The notes beneath the pieces were generated by a model. The model had not been told where the DNA came from and made no database searches. It worked only from the letters and a program-made list of their open reading frames with translations. Below are positions 18,074-27,452 of a DNA stretch of 64,000 nt, piece after piece. This DNA is from Parasedimentitalea psychrophila (GTDB taxonomy: Bacteria > Pseudomonadota > Alphaproteobacteria > Rhodobacterales > Rhodobacteraceae). Numbering within the stretch: the first letter of the stretch is position 1; the number at the start of each line of letters is the position of its first letter. The stretch lies in contig NZ_CP127247.1 of NCBI RefSeq assembly GCF_030285785.1, forward strand, positions 2,503,501 to 2,567,500, read 5' to 3'. The position numbers and the translations under genes were made by a program.

Positions 18074-19942
18074 TCATTTTGCTTCGACCAGCGCATTCCA
18101 ACGCGGGTTGTTGTCGTCGAGGCTTCGCAATGTCCCCCAGCTGCCCCATTTGGCCGGCGTCGCGACATCCACATAGGCGGTGAACATTTGCCCGCCCAGA
18201 GCCTGCCACCCGGCCAAGAGCTCGGCGTAGAGGGCGCCCATTTCAGGGGTATAGTTGAGATGGGTGAAAAAGCCGGTCAGGGCCTTGTCCTCGACCATGG
18301 GACCGATGCCAACCACGTGGCTGCCGCCTTCATACATGATCAGATCCAGCCCTTGCGCAGCGGCAATCTCCGCGTGGTAGGGCAATACCCGTTCCAGAAG
18401 ATCCTCCACTGTATCGGTGGGGTCGCCTGAAATCAGCCCGTCGCGCAGTTCAAGACCGGCCTGAGCACTGGCAATGTCATAACGATGGGCTTTGATGAAT
18501 GCCCGCCGCGCGGCGCCTTTCAGGCCTCTGCGGCGGGCCTCAGCCATGGCCCGTTCGGTGCTGTCGGCGATCCAGGCCCGCACCACATTTGCCTGCTCCT
18601 TGTAGCCCAGCAGGCCGCCAAAATAGCCGGTCACCGCATAGGCATCAAACTGGCTGGCAGGCGGTGCGCGATCGGGGGAGGCAGGGTGTTCGGCCACCCA
18701 TAGCGGAGCCTGCAGGATCTGTTGTTCCAGCCCCAACCATCCGGTTTGGGTGGCTATGACCCGCACCAGCTGATCGGCGGCGCGATCGCCAAAGACCCGG
18801 CTCCAGATCTGCGCCATCTCGGCGGCGCGACCGCCGTAGACCTGCATCCACAGCTCGGCGTCCCCCCAGCGGGCGAGGGCCTGATCAGCGGCCCATCGGG
18901 CCTGCGGGAACTGGCGGTTCCAGACCTCGTTTGAGTATTCCACATAGACCTTTTGGCCGGGCTGCAGCTGCTTGGCTACCAGTTGGGCAAACTGGCGGAA
19001 ATAGGCGTTGTCAGCGGCATGGGGCATGGTGAACCAGGGATTGGTGCCCAGCTGGGAGACCAGCGCCAGCAGGATCTCGGCGGGCACGCCATTGCGGCCC
19101 CAGGTGTAATCGGTGACCTGCGGCCGGTCCTGCCAGGTGACCTGAGTGGAGCCATTGGTTGCCATCCAATCCATCAACCGCAGCGCGGCAAACCCCTGCA
19201 ACCGGCCTAGCCACTGCGGGTTGAACAGGGCGCCCTGGGCATAGGCCTCAAGATGCTGTTGTTTGACCACGGTGATATTGCGCACATAGTCATTGCTATG
19301 GTCGCGGTCGGTGCGCTGGATGCGGATGTCAACCGAGCCGGGGCCGGGGGTGAAGTCAAACCAGATCTCGCCATCCCGGTAGCGCACGTTGCGAGCCCGG
19401 CCGGACACCTCGACAATGCCGTCGCCGTCAAAGCGCAACAGGTAGCGCCCCGCCAGCGAGTGGGCTGTGTCCGGCAGATCGGTGAGGATCAGGGTGCCAA
19501 TGGAGCCCAGCTCGGGGGGCATGGCGGTGGGCCAGCCGTTGGGATCAAGATAGCCAGCCGTCGCCAGATCCAAATGCCCGGCGCCGCCCCACTGACCTGC
19601 CAGATGGCCAATCCAGGGGCGGGCGGTCTTGAAATGGTCCAGAAACGGCGCCTGCGGGCTCCAGTCGGCAATCGCGGCCAGATTGATGGCAACGGGTTGG
19701 GGTGACAGCACCGGCGCTGCGGCGGCCAGGTCCATAGCCGGGCTGTTGAGCCGCGTCATTTGCGGCTCATCCGGCAACGGCGCCGGCTCAGGCGGCAGTG
19801 GATAATTGAGGGTCTGCACCTCGACCGTCACCGGGGTGTCGCTGTTGGCCTGCACCAGCTGGTCCAGCATCTGCGGGGGCTGCAGACCAAACAGGCTGTG
19901 CCCGATCATGACAACCGAGCCAACACTTGTGATCCAACTCAT
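18074..19942 (-). CDS. Glycosidase-like protein of unknown function (putative GH-A-type catalytic residues)
   Basis: 622 residues; I recognise no named family. VEYSNEVWN (334-342) resembles the acid/base Asn-Glu motif of GH-A clan glycosidases (Glu339), and IMYEGGSH (535-542) could supply the nucleophile Glu538. The N terminus VVMIGHSLFG (10-19) resembles the first block of SGNH/GDSL hydrolases and is followed by a Pro-rich linker. There is no clear cleavable signal, though residues 3-20 are hydrophobic. It sits 12 bp downstream of a phosphopantetheinyl transferase gene, probably one operon. A role in polysaccharide handling is inference. Confidence 0.6.
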   Translation of the reverse strand: MSWITSVGSVVMIGHSLFGLQPPQMLDQLVQANSDTPVTVEVQTLNYPLPPEPAPLPDEPQMTRLNSPAMDLAAAAPVLSPQPVAINLAAIADWSPQAPFLDHFKTARPWIGHLAGQWGGAGHLDLATAGYLDPNGWPTAMPPELGSIGTLILTDLPDTAHSLAGRYLLRFDGDGIVEVSGRARNVRYRDGEIWFDFTPGPGSVDIRIQRTDRDHSNDYVRNITVVKQQHLEAYAQGALFNPQWLGRLQGFAALRLMDWMATNGSTQVTWQDRPQVTDYTWGRNGVPAEILLALVSQLGTNPWFTMPHAADNAYFRQFAQLVAKQLQPGQKVYVEYSNEVWNRQFPQARWAADQALARWGDAELWMQVYGGRAAEMAQIWSRVFGDRAADQLVRVIATQTGWLGLEQQILQAPLWVAEHPASPDRAPPASQFDAYAVTGYFGGLLGYKEQANVVRAWIADSTERAMAEARRRGLKGAARRAFIKAHRYDIASAQAGLELRDGLISGDPTDTVEDLLERVLPYHAEIAAAQGLDLIMYEGGSHVVGIGPMVEDKALTGFFTHLNYTPEMGALYAELLAGWQALGGQMFTAYVDVATPAKWGSWGTLRSLDDNNPRWNALVEAK

Positions 19943-19954
19943 CCCGGTGTCTCC

Positions 19955-20641
19955 TTAGGGGCGCAGCTCAGCCAGGGTGACAATCACCCCGGCGCCGATG
20001 GCAAACCGCCCGTCAATCACGTCGCCCCGCACGAAAGGCAATTGGTCGGCGGTAAAGCGGGCCTGAAAACCACCCTGCGCCAAATCCAGCGCCAGTTCCA
20101 GACCGTCAAAGCCAAAGTAGCGCTGGCTTACGCTGTACTGGCATTTGTAAGCGGCCTCTTTTGCTGAAAATATCAGCTTGGCCAGCTGGCCGGGATTGGC
20201 CTGAGCCATGAGCCACTCCTGTTCAGCATCCGAGCAGATCGCCGGCAGTAATTTATCCGCCAGCGGTCTGTCTTCCTCGACGTCGATGCCAAGCGCCAGA
20301 ACATCGCGGTTGCGGGCGACAATGGCGATGGCGCAGCTGCGGCTATGGGTGATGGATCCGGTCAGCCCCTCGGGCCAGAGGGGGGCGCGGTTTTTACCGA
20401 TCACAATGGCCTGTGGCCTGTGGCCCAGGTCCGCCATTGCGGCATGGGCGGCGGCGCGACCAGCGGCAAACTCGCGCTGTCGCTTGGCCACCGCATTGGC
20501 TGACAGACAGGCCAGCTCGGTTGCAAAAGGCACCGCCAGCCTGCCCTGCGGGTCGGTCACCGCCAGGGCCACATCCGGTTGCAACAAGGGGCGGATCAGG
20601 GCCTGCCGGTCAGCTGTCAGTGTCGTCCTGCTGTTGCTCAT
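19955..20641 (-). CDS. 4'-phosphopantetheinyl transferase superfamily protein (EntD/Sfp-like)
   Basis: Transfers phosphopantetheine from CoA to a carrier-protein serine. 228 residues. The two family signatures are present: GIDVEEDRPL (Mg-binding Asp and Glu) and IFSAKEAAYKCQY; TGSITHSRS is the upstream conserved block. No carrier protein, NRPS or PKS gene is in the window, so the substrate is elsewhere or is the housekeeping ACP. First gene of a probable two-gene unit with the glycosidase-like gene. Confidence 0.9.
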   Translation of the reverse strand: MSNSRTTLTADRQALIRPLLQPDVALAVTDPQGRLAVPFATELACLSANAVAKRQREFAAGRAAAHAAMADLGHRPQAIVIGKNRAPLWPEGLTGSITHSRSCAIAIVARNRDVLALGIDVEEDRPLADKLLPAICSDAEQEWLMAQANPGQLAKLIFSAKEAAYKCQYSVSQRYFGFDGLELALDLAQGGFQARFTADQLPFVRGDVIDGRFAIGAGVIVTLAELRP

Positions 20642-20979
20642 CCGGTCCTTGCTTTGCGGCTTAACCGCATGGCGCGGTGTGTGACTTGCTGTCGATAGGG
20701 CGGTCTTCGGCCATTGTCCCCTCGGCGGTCAACCCCTTTGACCGCCCGGCCTGGCTGTCCGGCCTGATTGCCCGACCTGATTGCCCGACCTGATTGCCCG
20801 GCCTGGCCGCGCGATTGCTGTCCTCATGGGGCCATCGCCGCGCCCGGCGGTTGTTGACTAGTGTGGTCAAATTGGGCAAATGGCCTGTGAGCGCAAACAT
20901 CTATCCCTTGAGTATTTGCAATTGGGACCGTTTTACAGCACCATTTGCGCGAAAACAGAATGAATGAGGGCTCAGCTGA
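20642..20979. other. 338-bp intergenic region upstream of glucokinase, with a 13-bp triple repeat
   Basis: Divergent promoters of the transferase gene and glk. CCTGATTGCCCGA is repeated at 20763, 20776 and 20789 (the last ends in G). Closer to glk, several ATTTGC elements (for example ATTTGCAATTGGG around 20915) give an A/T-rich promoter-like stretch. GAGGG lies just before the glk ATG. No gene seen. Confidence 0.5.
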
Positions 20980-21924
20980 ATGAACACGGATGTCACGGTA
21001 CTGGTCGGCGATGTTGGCGGCAGCAATACTCGGCTGGCATTGGCTGGAGCAGAAATCGGCGTCACCGGGTTGCGAACCTTTGACAACGACAGCTTTACCA
21101 GCCTTGAGGACGTGCTGAGTGCCTATCGTGCCCAGCCCGACCTGCCGACGTTTCAGGGCGCCTGTATCGCGGTTGCCGGACCTGTTTACGGGGATGAATA
21201 TCGTTTGACCAACCGGGCCTGGCAGGGCGATGCCAGCAGTCTGGCGGCGCGGCTGCAATTGCCGCAGGGCGCGCGGATGGATCTGATCAATGATCTGGCG
21301 GCTTTGGGTCATGCGCTGCCAGTGCTCAGCCCCGGCCAGCTGTCCTCGCTGCGGGCGGGGGTGCAGCTGGGCGATCAGTCGCTGGTGGTTGGTCTTGGCA
21401 CCGGGTTCAACGTGTCGCTGGTGGCCGGGACACATACCGCCGGGGCGGAAATGGGCCATGCGGATCTGCCAGCTTCGGTCTACAAAAGACTGCAGGCCGC
21501 ACTGGGCCGCGACCCAACGGGGTTCAACACCAATGAAGATCTGTTCTCGGGGCATGGCCTGGTTCGCTTTCATCAGGCGATGAGCGGAGTGGCGATTGCC
21601 GGCGGGGCGCAACTGATGGAGGACTATCTGGCCGATACAGACAGCGCCGCCGCCCGCACGGTTGAGACCTGGGCCGAATTGCTGGGATTGCTGTCGTGTA
21701 ATCTGGTGCCAACCTATATGCCCGGCCAGGGTCTGTTCTTTGCAGGCAGCGTGGCGCGGGCCGTGCTGGGCTCGCCTGCACAGACGCAGTTCCTTGAGGG
21801 GTTCTCGCAGGGGGGCGGCTTGCTGCAAGAGCAGTGCCGACAGATCCCGCTGTGGGTGATCACTGACGATGCCGCCGGTGTCAGCGGTTCGGCACGGGTG
21901 GCGCTGGAGGCGGTGGGGGCCTGA
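20980..21924 (+). CDS. glk: Glucokinase (ROK-unrelated, E. coli Glk type)
   Basis: Phosphorylates glucose to glucose-6-phosphate with ATP. 314 residues, close to the usual length. LVGDVGGSNTRLAL (8-21) is the phosphate-binding loop, LINDLAALG carries the catalytic Asp, and VVGLGTGFNVSLV is the second nucleotide loop; a glucose-contact region (AEMGHADLP) follows. Start ATG 20980. Monocistronic; its stop is inside a short repeated unit (GGCCTGAC). Confidence 0.93.
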   Translation: MNTDVTVLVGDVGGSNTRLALAGAEIGVTGLRTFDNDSFTSLEDVLSAYRAQPDLPTFQGACIAVAGPVYGDEYRLTNRAWQGDASSLAARLQLPQGARMDLINDLAALGHALPVLSPGQLSSLRAGVQLGDQSLVVGLGTGFNVSLVAGTHTAGAEMGHADLPASVYKRLQAALGRDPTGFNTNEDLFSGHGLVRFHQAMSGVAIAGGAQLMEDYLADTDSAAARTVETWAELLGLLSCNLVPTYMPGQGLFFAGSVARAVLGSPAQTQFLEGFSQGGGLLQEQCRQIPLWVITDDAAGVSGSARVALEAVGA

Positions 21925-21973
21925 CCTCTGGCCCGATCCCTGACCCGATCCCTGGCCTGACCTTTGGCCTGAC
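21918..21973. repeat. GGCCTGAC repeats around the glk stop codon
   Basis: GGCCTGAC occurs at 21918, 21954 and 21966, with CCCTGACCCGATCC-like units between. The glk TGA (21922-21924) is in the first copy. Confidence 0.55.
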
Positions 21974-22003
21974 TTTGCCCGGCTTTAGGGGCGGGGCCCG
22001 GCG

Positions 22004-25000
22004 CTAATAATCCTTTTTGAAAAACAGCCCAACACCGGTGTCGCCGTCGCTTTCGACGGTGCCGGTGACCGTCACGTTGCTGGAGATATCCAGGTTAATG
22101 TTCAACTCGCTGTCGCCCCGGGTGTTGACGTTGAAATCGGTGTAGACATTGTCGGCGACATAGCCGCCCAGACCCAGACCATCGAAGCTCAGCGCCGCCT
22201 CGTCGGCGCCAGTTCCATCGCGCAGCGCGCCTTCGGTATTGCCGCCACGACCGCTGAGTTCGCGCAGTGAGCCAGCCATGCGGGCCAGTGCAAGGGGTGA
22301 AAGATCCTCGATATTCTCGCCGAACAACAGCAGCGCCAATGCCTCTTCGCTGGGGCGGGCCGGGTCCGAGTGGACCTTGATCACTGGCGCGTCGATCAAG
22401 CCGGAGATTTCCAGGGTGGCCGATCCCTCGGAGGTGCTGGCGGTGGATTTGAAATCGAGATAGGGCACCAGATTGCCCTGCAGGGTGACCCTGCCTTCAT
22501 CGAGCTCCAATTTGCGGCCCAGCAGGTTGAAATGACCACGGATCAGGTCGATTTGCCCTGAGGGGGCAAGATTGGCAGTGCTGCCACGGACATGGATCTG
22601 CCCGCCCAGTTCCGCCTGCAATCCGCGGCCACGGGCAAAGATATGGCCGGGGGCGTTGATCATGATATCCAGCGCGATGTCGGGGCCGCTGCCGGATGGG
22701 GCTTGGTTTATCAGCCCGGCGCGGGCGCGAGTGCGGCGCGAGGCGGTGGGTTCGTTCAGGTGACGCATCGGCGGGATCGGCGCCGAGGTCACCGAGCCAC
22801 CAGCGGCGGCCAGGTTGATATTGGTCTCGCCGACATTGATGTGCCCGGCCAGTCGGCCATTGCCTGCCAGCGGGCCGCTATAGCCAAGCGCGCCGGTCAG
22901 CACCGTGTTGTAGATCAGGTTGTCGGTTAGCACCACACTGTCCAGCGCCACTTGTACATTGCCGTCAAAGGGGGCGGTCAGCGAGACCGGGCCGGATATG
23001 CGAATGGCGCCGCCTGCGCGCGGCTGCGCCGAGACCTGAATATGGGCGCTGGACTGGGCCACCGAAATGGTGGCGGCAATCGCCTCGATCTGTTGCTTGG
23101 CCGCTGGAATGGCCAATGTGGTGCCACTGGTTGAAATGCTGCCGCTGAGCGAGGCCAGCGCCGGTGGGCCAATCAGGGTCATGTCGAATTTCGCCAGGCC
23201 CCGGACCGAGTTGGGCTTGATGAACAGATTAGCGGCATCCAGACGCAACTGGCCATTGGCGCGCAGGTCGGCGCTGGCCCGGGCTTCGTCCCAGCTGCCG
23301 GTGATGGAGGCGTCGATGCCCGCCGGGCCGGTGACATTGCTGTCGATCTGCCACAGGCCAGCGCGGCGGCTGGCGCTGCCCTGTGCCGCCAGTTGGCCCG
23401 CCAGTTCCGGCAGAAAGCGTTGCAAATCCATCAGGGTTGCATCGAAGGTCAGATCGGCGGTGCCGCTGCGGTCAATGGATCCCTCCAGCACGGCCTGCGA
23501 GGCATTCGGGCCCCGCAGCTGCGCAGAGCCGGTAAGGGTGTCGCCGTCACGGGTGACATCGGCGCTCAGCTCAAGCGGCCCCGAGGTCTGCGGCAGCAGC
23601 GGCCCAGTGTCGTTCAGGCGGGCGCTCAGGGTCAGCGACCCCGCTCGGCTGTCCAACCGCCCCTGCGCCTGCGCCGACAGCGCCGGGTTGGACAGCTCAA
23701 AATGGTCGATGCGCAGACCGTCGCTACCGCGCGCAGCCTGCAGGGTCAGGCTGGTGATACCGGATATCAGCGGGTCTACTTCGGCAATGCCGGTGGTCAG
23801 CTGGTCGGCCCGAACTGTCAGATCGACATCGAATATGCCTGACAGCGGCGCTGCGAACCCCTTGATGTCACCCGTGACAGCGCCGCCGATGGGATGTCCC
23901 GCCAACCCCGAGAACCGCGCCAGATCGGCGGCCTCCAGATGCAGATCGGTGGTGATTTTCAAACCACTGTCCAGCCCCTCGATCCGGGCATCGCCGCTGG
24001 CGCGGTAGTCGCTGCCGCGCAGGGCCATGTTACGGATCGTCAACCCAAGGTCGCCCTGCGTCGCCAGAGTGCCGGCAAAACTGACCTGATCGCCAAGCGC
24101 CTGCGCCAGGGCTGGATCGGCGGGTTTGACACCGGTCAGGGTCGCGTTGATGTCACCACTGATGGCAAAGCCGTCGCTTTGATCCAGCGTTCCGGCGGCG
24201 GTCAGGTCAGCCCGTGACAGCGACAGGCCCGGGTGGCTCAGCCGGTCCAGCAGCGCCTTGACCTGCCAGTCCCCAGCGGCGGTTTTCTGCGCCGTGAGTT
24301 CAATCCCGGCCAATGTGGTGGCACCGCCGGCAATGGGCAGAAGAACCGCTGCCTGACCCTTGGGCGGGGTGATTGCGGCCTTGATATTGGCGCTCTCAAT
24401 CACGCCGCCGGGGGCCAGCGCCAGGGCGCCAGTCAACTGCAGCGCCCGGCTGCGCAACACCAGATTATCCAGAGTGATACGCCCGTCCGGGTCGCTGTGA
24501 CCCTTTAGGTTGGCGCGAAGGCCAGCCCCAAAGAACGGCCGGTAGGGTGGCGGCAGCAGCGGGTCGATATCGCCGTTCAGATCCGCCGAAAAAGATATGC
24601 TGTTCGGGGTTTCCGAGTCGCCTGAAGGCAGCGCCGCCAGCACCAACTGGCCGCCCAGACGTCGGGTGCCATTGGTGTCGAGCTCCAGATTGGCGTTGAA
24701 GTCATCAACCGGGCCGGTGCCCATCACGGACAATCGCACCGTTGGACGGCCCGGCAGATCCAGCAGTGAGGTGACCAGCCCATTGGCCGCTTCTTTGAGC
24801 GCCAGATCCAGGGTGATCACGCTGGTTTCATTGACAAATGACGCATCCAGCCGCAGCAGATCGCCGGGCTTGTCCAGCCGTGCCACCGATAGGTCGAGAT
24901 CCAGAGCGCCTGCGGAGAGTTGCAGCGCGCCGTTCAGCGACAGGCTGGCGGCGCTGCCCAGCAGGTCTTTGCCCAACTCGATCCGGCTCACCCGGATTTC

Positions 25001-25429
25001 GCCCAGCTCTACCGCGACGGGGAGCTCTGGCAGTTGAAACGGGGTGGCCTCGGGGATTGGCAGTTCGGGGTCTGGAGCTGTGGGCGTGGGGCTGCGCTCA
25101 ATGCGGATGGTTTCGGCGGTCAGCGCATTGACCGAAAACCTGCCCTGGATCAGCGCCAGCCGGTTCCAGTCCAGCACCGCGTTGTCGATGGTCAGCCAGA
25201 TGCCGTCATCGTCCGAGACGGTGATCTGCCTGATGGTGGCCGAGGAGGACAGGGCGCCCTGCATGCCGATCACGCTGATCTGGCGGTTGTCGCCTGACAG
25301 GCTGTCCTCAAGAAAGCCAACCAGAAATCCGCCGGCCTCTTCGCTATCGGTGTTCTGTGCGGCCAGAGGTGTGGCGGCCAGGGACGTGGCCAGAGTTCCC
25401 GCCAGTATATATCCGAAGAGCCTGTTCAA
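22004..25429 (-). CDS. tamB: Translocation and assembly module subunit TamB
   Basis: Large periplasm-spanning AsmA/TamB-type protein, 1141 residues. An N-terminal signal anchor (MNRLFGYILAGTLATSLAAT) is followed by long beta-repeat sequence and the conserved C-terminal DUF490 domain (SEEALALLLFG, ending in FKKDY). It works with TamA in outer-membrane protein insertion and lipid traffic. Its ATG overlaps the end of tamA by 4 bp, so the pair is an operon in the order tamA-tamB. Confidence 0.93.
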   Translation of the reverse strand: MNRLFGYILAGTLATSLAATPLAAQNTDSEEAGGFLVGFLEDSLSGDNRQISVIGMQGALSSSATIRQITVSDDDGIWLTIDNAVLDWNRLALIQGRFSVNALTAETIRIERSPTPTAPDPELPIPEATPFQLPELPVAVELGEIRVSRIELGKDLLGSAASLSLNGALQLSAGALDLDLSVARLDKPGDLLRLDASFVNETSVITLDLALKEAANGLVTSLLDLPGRPTVRLSVMGTGPVDDFNANLELDTNGTRRLGGQLVLAALPSGDSETPNSISFSADLNGDIDPLLPPPYRPFFGAGLRANLKGHSDPDGRITLDNLVLRSRALQLTGALALAPGGVIESANIKAAITPPKGQAAVLLPIAGGATTLAGIELTAQKTAAGDWQVKALLDRLSHPGLSLSRADLTAAGTLDQSDGFAISGDINATLTGVKPADPALAQALGDQVSFAGTLATQGDLGLTIRNMALRGSDYRASGDARIEGLDSGLKITTDLHLEAADLARFSGLAGHPIGGAVTGDIKGFAAPLSGIFDVDLTVRADQLTTGIAEVDPLISGITSLTLQAARGSDGLRIDHFELSNPALSAQAQGRLDSRAGSLTLSARLNDTGPLLPQTSGPLELSADVTRDGDTLTGSAQLRGPNASQAVLEGSIDRSGTADLTFDATLMDLQRFLPELAGQLAAQGSASRRAGLWQIDSNVTGPAGIDASITGSWDEARASADLRANGQLRLDAANLFIKPNSVRGLAKFDMTLIGPPALASLSGSISTSGTTLAIPAAKQQIEAIAATISVAQSSAHIQVSAQPRAGGAIRISGPVSLTAPFDGNVQVALDSVVLTDNLIYNTVLTGALGYSGPLAGNGRLAGHINVGETNINLAAAGGSVTSAPIPPMRHLNEPTASRRTRARAGLINQAPSGSGPDIALDIMINAPGHIFARGRGLQAELGGQIHVRGSTANLAPSGQIDLIRGHFNLLGRKLELDEGRVTLQGNLVPYLDFKSTASTSEGSATLEISGLIDAPVIKVHSDPARPSEEALALLLFGENIEDLSPLALARMAGSLRELSGRGGNTEGALRDGTGADEAALSFDGLGLGGYVADNVYTDFNVNTRGDSELNINLDISSNVTVTGTVESDGDTGVGLFFKKDY

Positions 25430-27237
25430 AATGCCTGTCCTATGCCGATGTAAAACTGCAGCCCGTCACTGCTGCCGCCGTCGACGGGATAGGCCAGATC
25501 CAGCCTGAGCGGGCCAATCCCGGCCACATCATAGCGCAGGCCCAGCCCGGCACCCGAGTGATGTTGTGACGATCCAGACACAAAACTGCTTTCGTCCACC
25601 AGCCCCAGATCATAGAATCCAACCAGCGAGATTTTGTCGCTCACTTTGCCCCGGATCTCGCCGGACAGGGCCAGGTAACCCTTACCCCCGGCGATGCCGC
25701 CAGTGACCGGAACCCCCAGCGATTGGTATTCGTGACCGCGCACAGATCCAGCGCCGCCTGAGAAGAACAACATCGTCGGCGACACCTCGCTGAGGTCAGG
25801 ACCTATGACCGACCCCAGTTGCATCCGCGCCGCCAGCACCACCGTGTTCGAGCTGCCCAGACTGTAAAAGATGCGCCCGTCCAACCTGACCTGAGCGCCG
25901 GATTTGCTGCCGTCAATGCCGGCAAACGGCAGCAGGCGTGCATTCAGGTAGTAGCCGTCGGTGGCGCTGACCCGGTTGTTGCGTGCGTCTTTTTCAACCC
26001 GCAGGTTGGCCAGGGTATATTTGAACCGGCGTTTGCCAAACACGTCCTCGGCCAGGATCGAGTCAAACCCGATTGAGCCTTCGGCAAACAGCGTATCCGA
26101 GAACACCCGCCGCACACCAATGGCACCCAATCCGTGGGTGGCGGTATAGTGCTCTTCGTCCAGCCGCTCGGCCTCGAGCAGGTAATAGGTATTGTCGTCG
26201 GGGCCCAGAGTGGCGGGGCGGTCCAGGCGCAGGCTGATACGGCCATCCAGATCACTGCTGCTGCCAATGCCGCTGAGACGGGTTTCAAAGCGCAGTTTTT
26301 CGGCGTTGCCAAACAGGTTGCGGTGCATCCAGGTGCCGGTCAGCTCTAACCCGTCGCTGGAACTCAGCTCGGCCCCGAAGGTCAGGCGGCGCTGGGGCTG
26401 GTCTTCGAAACGGGCGGTGAAATCCAGGGTGCCATCGGGGTTGGCCTGCTGGGCTTCGGTCAGCGAGACAGAGGAGAAGGTGCCGGTGCGGCGCAACCGG
26501 GTTGCGGCTTTGGCAAGATCATCCGGGTGATAGGGCTCACCACTGGGAAAGCCGGCAATCCGGCGGATCGCCTCGGGCTTTACCGCCGTTTCGCCGGTTT
26601 GATGCAGCTGGCCAAAGCGTAAGTGCGGGCCGGGGTTCAGGTGGATCGCGGCGTTGATGCGGGCCTGCACATGGTTGGCGGTGATGTCCTGAGACTGCAG
26701 CGCCACCTTGGCGTGGCCGGCCTGGCGCCAGGCCTTTAGGCCAGCCATGCTGGCATCGCGGATCGCGCCGGTGCTGGCGAGTCGATCGGGGGCAAAGGCG
26801 TCGGGAATATCCACTTCGCTGGGATCGGGCATCGGGGTGACGCTGGCGCTGCCAAAGGTGAATTTTGGCCCCGGAGTGACGGTAATGGTGATGGCGGTGA
26901 TAGTGCGCGGTGGATACAGCGGCTGGATAGAGGCGGCTTCGCGACCGTCGAGCCGGATATGCACCTGCGGCGAGAAATGCCCGGTGTCGTAAAGAACCTG
27001 CACCAAGCTGCGGTAATCCGACAGGGCGGTGGCCAGCAGCCCCTGCACATCAGTATCCGGTTGCAGTGACAGAACCGCCGAGGCGCTGCGCAGCCGTTGC
27101 GTCAGGTCTTCATCGGCGCCCGGAGCGGTGAGGCTGGTACTGGCGGAGATTGCCGTATCAGGCAGAGACAGAGCAATGCCGCAAAGGCTGACAAACAAGG
27201 CGCGTGTGATGGGACACAGGCGACGAAACAAAAACAT
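25426..27237 (-). CDS. tamA: Translocation and assembly module subunit TamA (Omp85 family)
   Basis: 603-residue outer-membrane beta-barrel of the BamA/TamA family. The signal peptide is at about 1-31, then POTRA-type repeats (about 60-280; VTPGPKFTFGSASV, then LNPGPHLRFGQL), then a C-terminal barrel with GGAGSVRGHEY, the Omp85 VRG motif on lid loop L6, and a terminal aromatic GIGQAF. Followed directly by tamB. Confidence 0.94.
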   Translation of the reverse strand: MFLFRRLCPITRALFVSLCGIALSLPDTAISASTSLTAPGADEDLTQRLRSASAVLSLQPDTDVQGLLATALSDYRSLVQVLYDTGHFSPQVHIRLDGREAASIQPLYPPRTITAITITVTPGPKFTFGSASVTPMPDPSEVDIPDAFAPDRLASTGAIRDASMAGLKAWRQAGHAKVALQSQDITANHVQARINAAIHLNPGPHLRFGQLHQTGETAVKPEAIRRIAGFPSGEPYHPDDLAKAATRLRRTGTFSSVSLTEAQQANPDGTLDFTARFEDQPQRRLTFGAELSSSDGLELTGTWMHRNLFGNAEKLRFETRLSGIGSSSDLDGRISLRLDRPATLGPDDNTYYLLEAERLDEEHYTATHGLGAIGVRRVFSDTLFAEGSIGFDSILAEDVFGKRRFKYTLANLRVEKDARNNRVSATDGYYLNARLLPFAGIDGSKSGAQVRLDGRIFYSLGSSNTVVLAARMQLGSVIGPDLSEVSPTMLFFSGGAGSVRGHEYQSLGVPVTGGIAGGKGYLALSGEIRGKVSDKISLVGFYDLGLVDESSFVSGSSQHHSGAGLGLRYDVAGIGPLRLDLAYPVDGGSSDGLQFYIGIGQAF

Positions 27238-27422
27238 CGGCGGGCTCCGGGGCTGCCTGAATAAAAACCGACCTCCCTGGTAAATATCAGAGATTATGCG
27301 GTGGTATAACCGTTAGCACAGCAGCGGATGCGGTAGAAGGCGTGAAATTGCATGCAGGTCCTGTTCAGCCGCAGCAGCACCCGCGCCTGACTATTGCTGG
27401 GGCATTGATCAGGCCATTCATC

Positions 27423-27452
27423 GGCGCCGGTTACATCGGCGCCGGTTACATC
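27423..27452. repeat. Exact 15-bp tandem duplication spanning the puuD stop codon
   Basis: GGCGCCGGTTACATC occurs at 27423-27437 and 27438-27452. The puuD stop (TAA on the minus strand, 27446-27448) is in one unit; the other provides a second in-frame TAA downstream. Confidence 0.85.

Noticed and set aside
20763-20801. CRISPR-like array
   Set aside because: Three 13-bp units with no spacers and no cas genes anywhere in the window; a plain tandem repeat.
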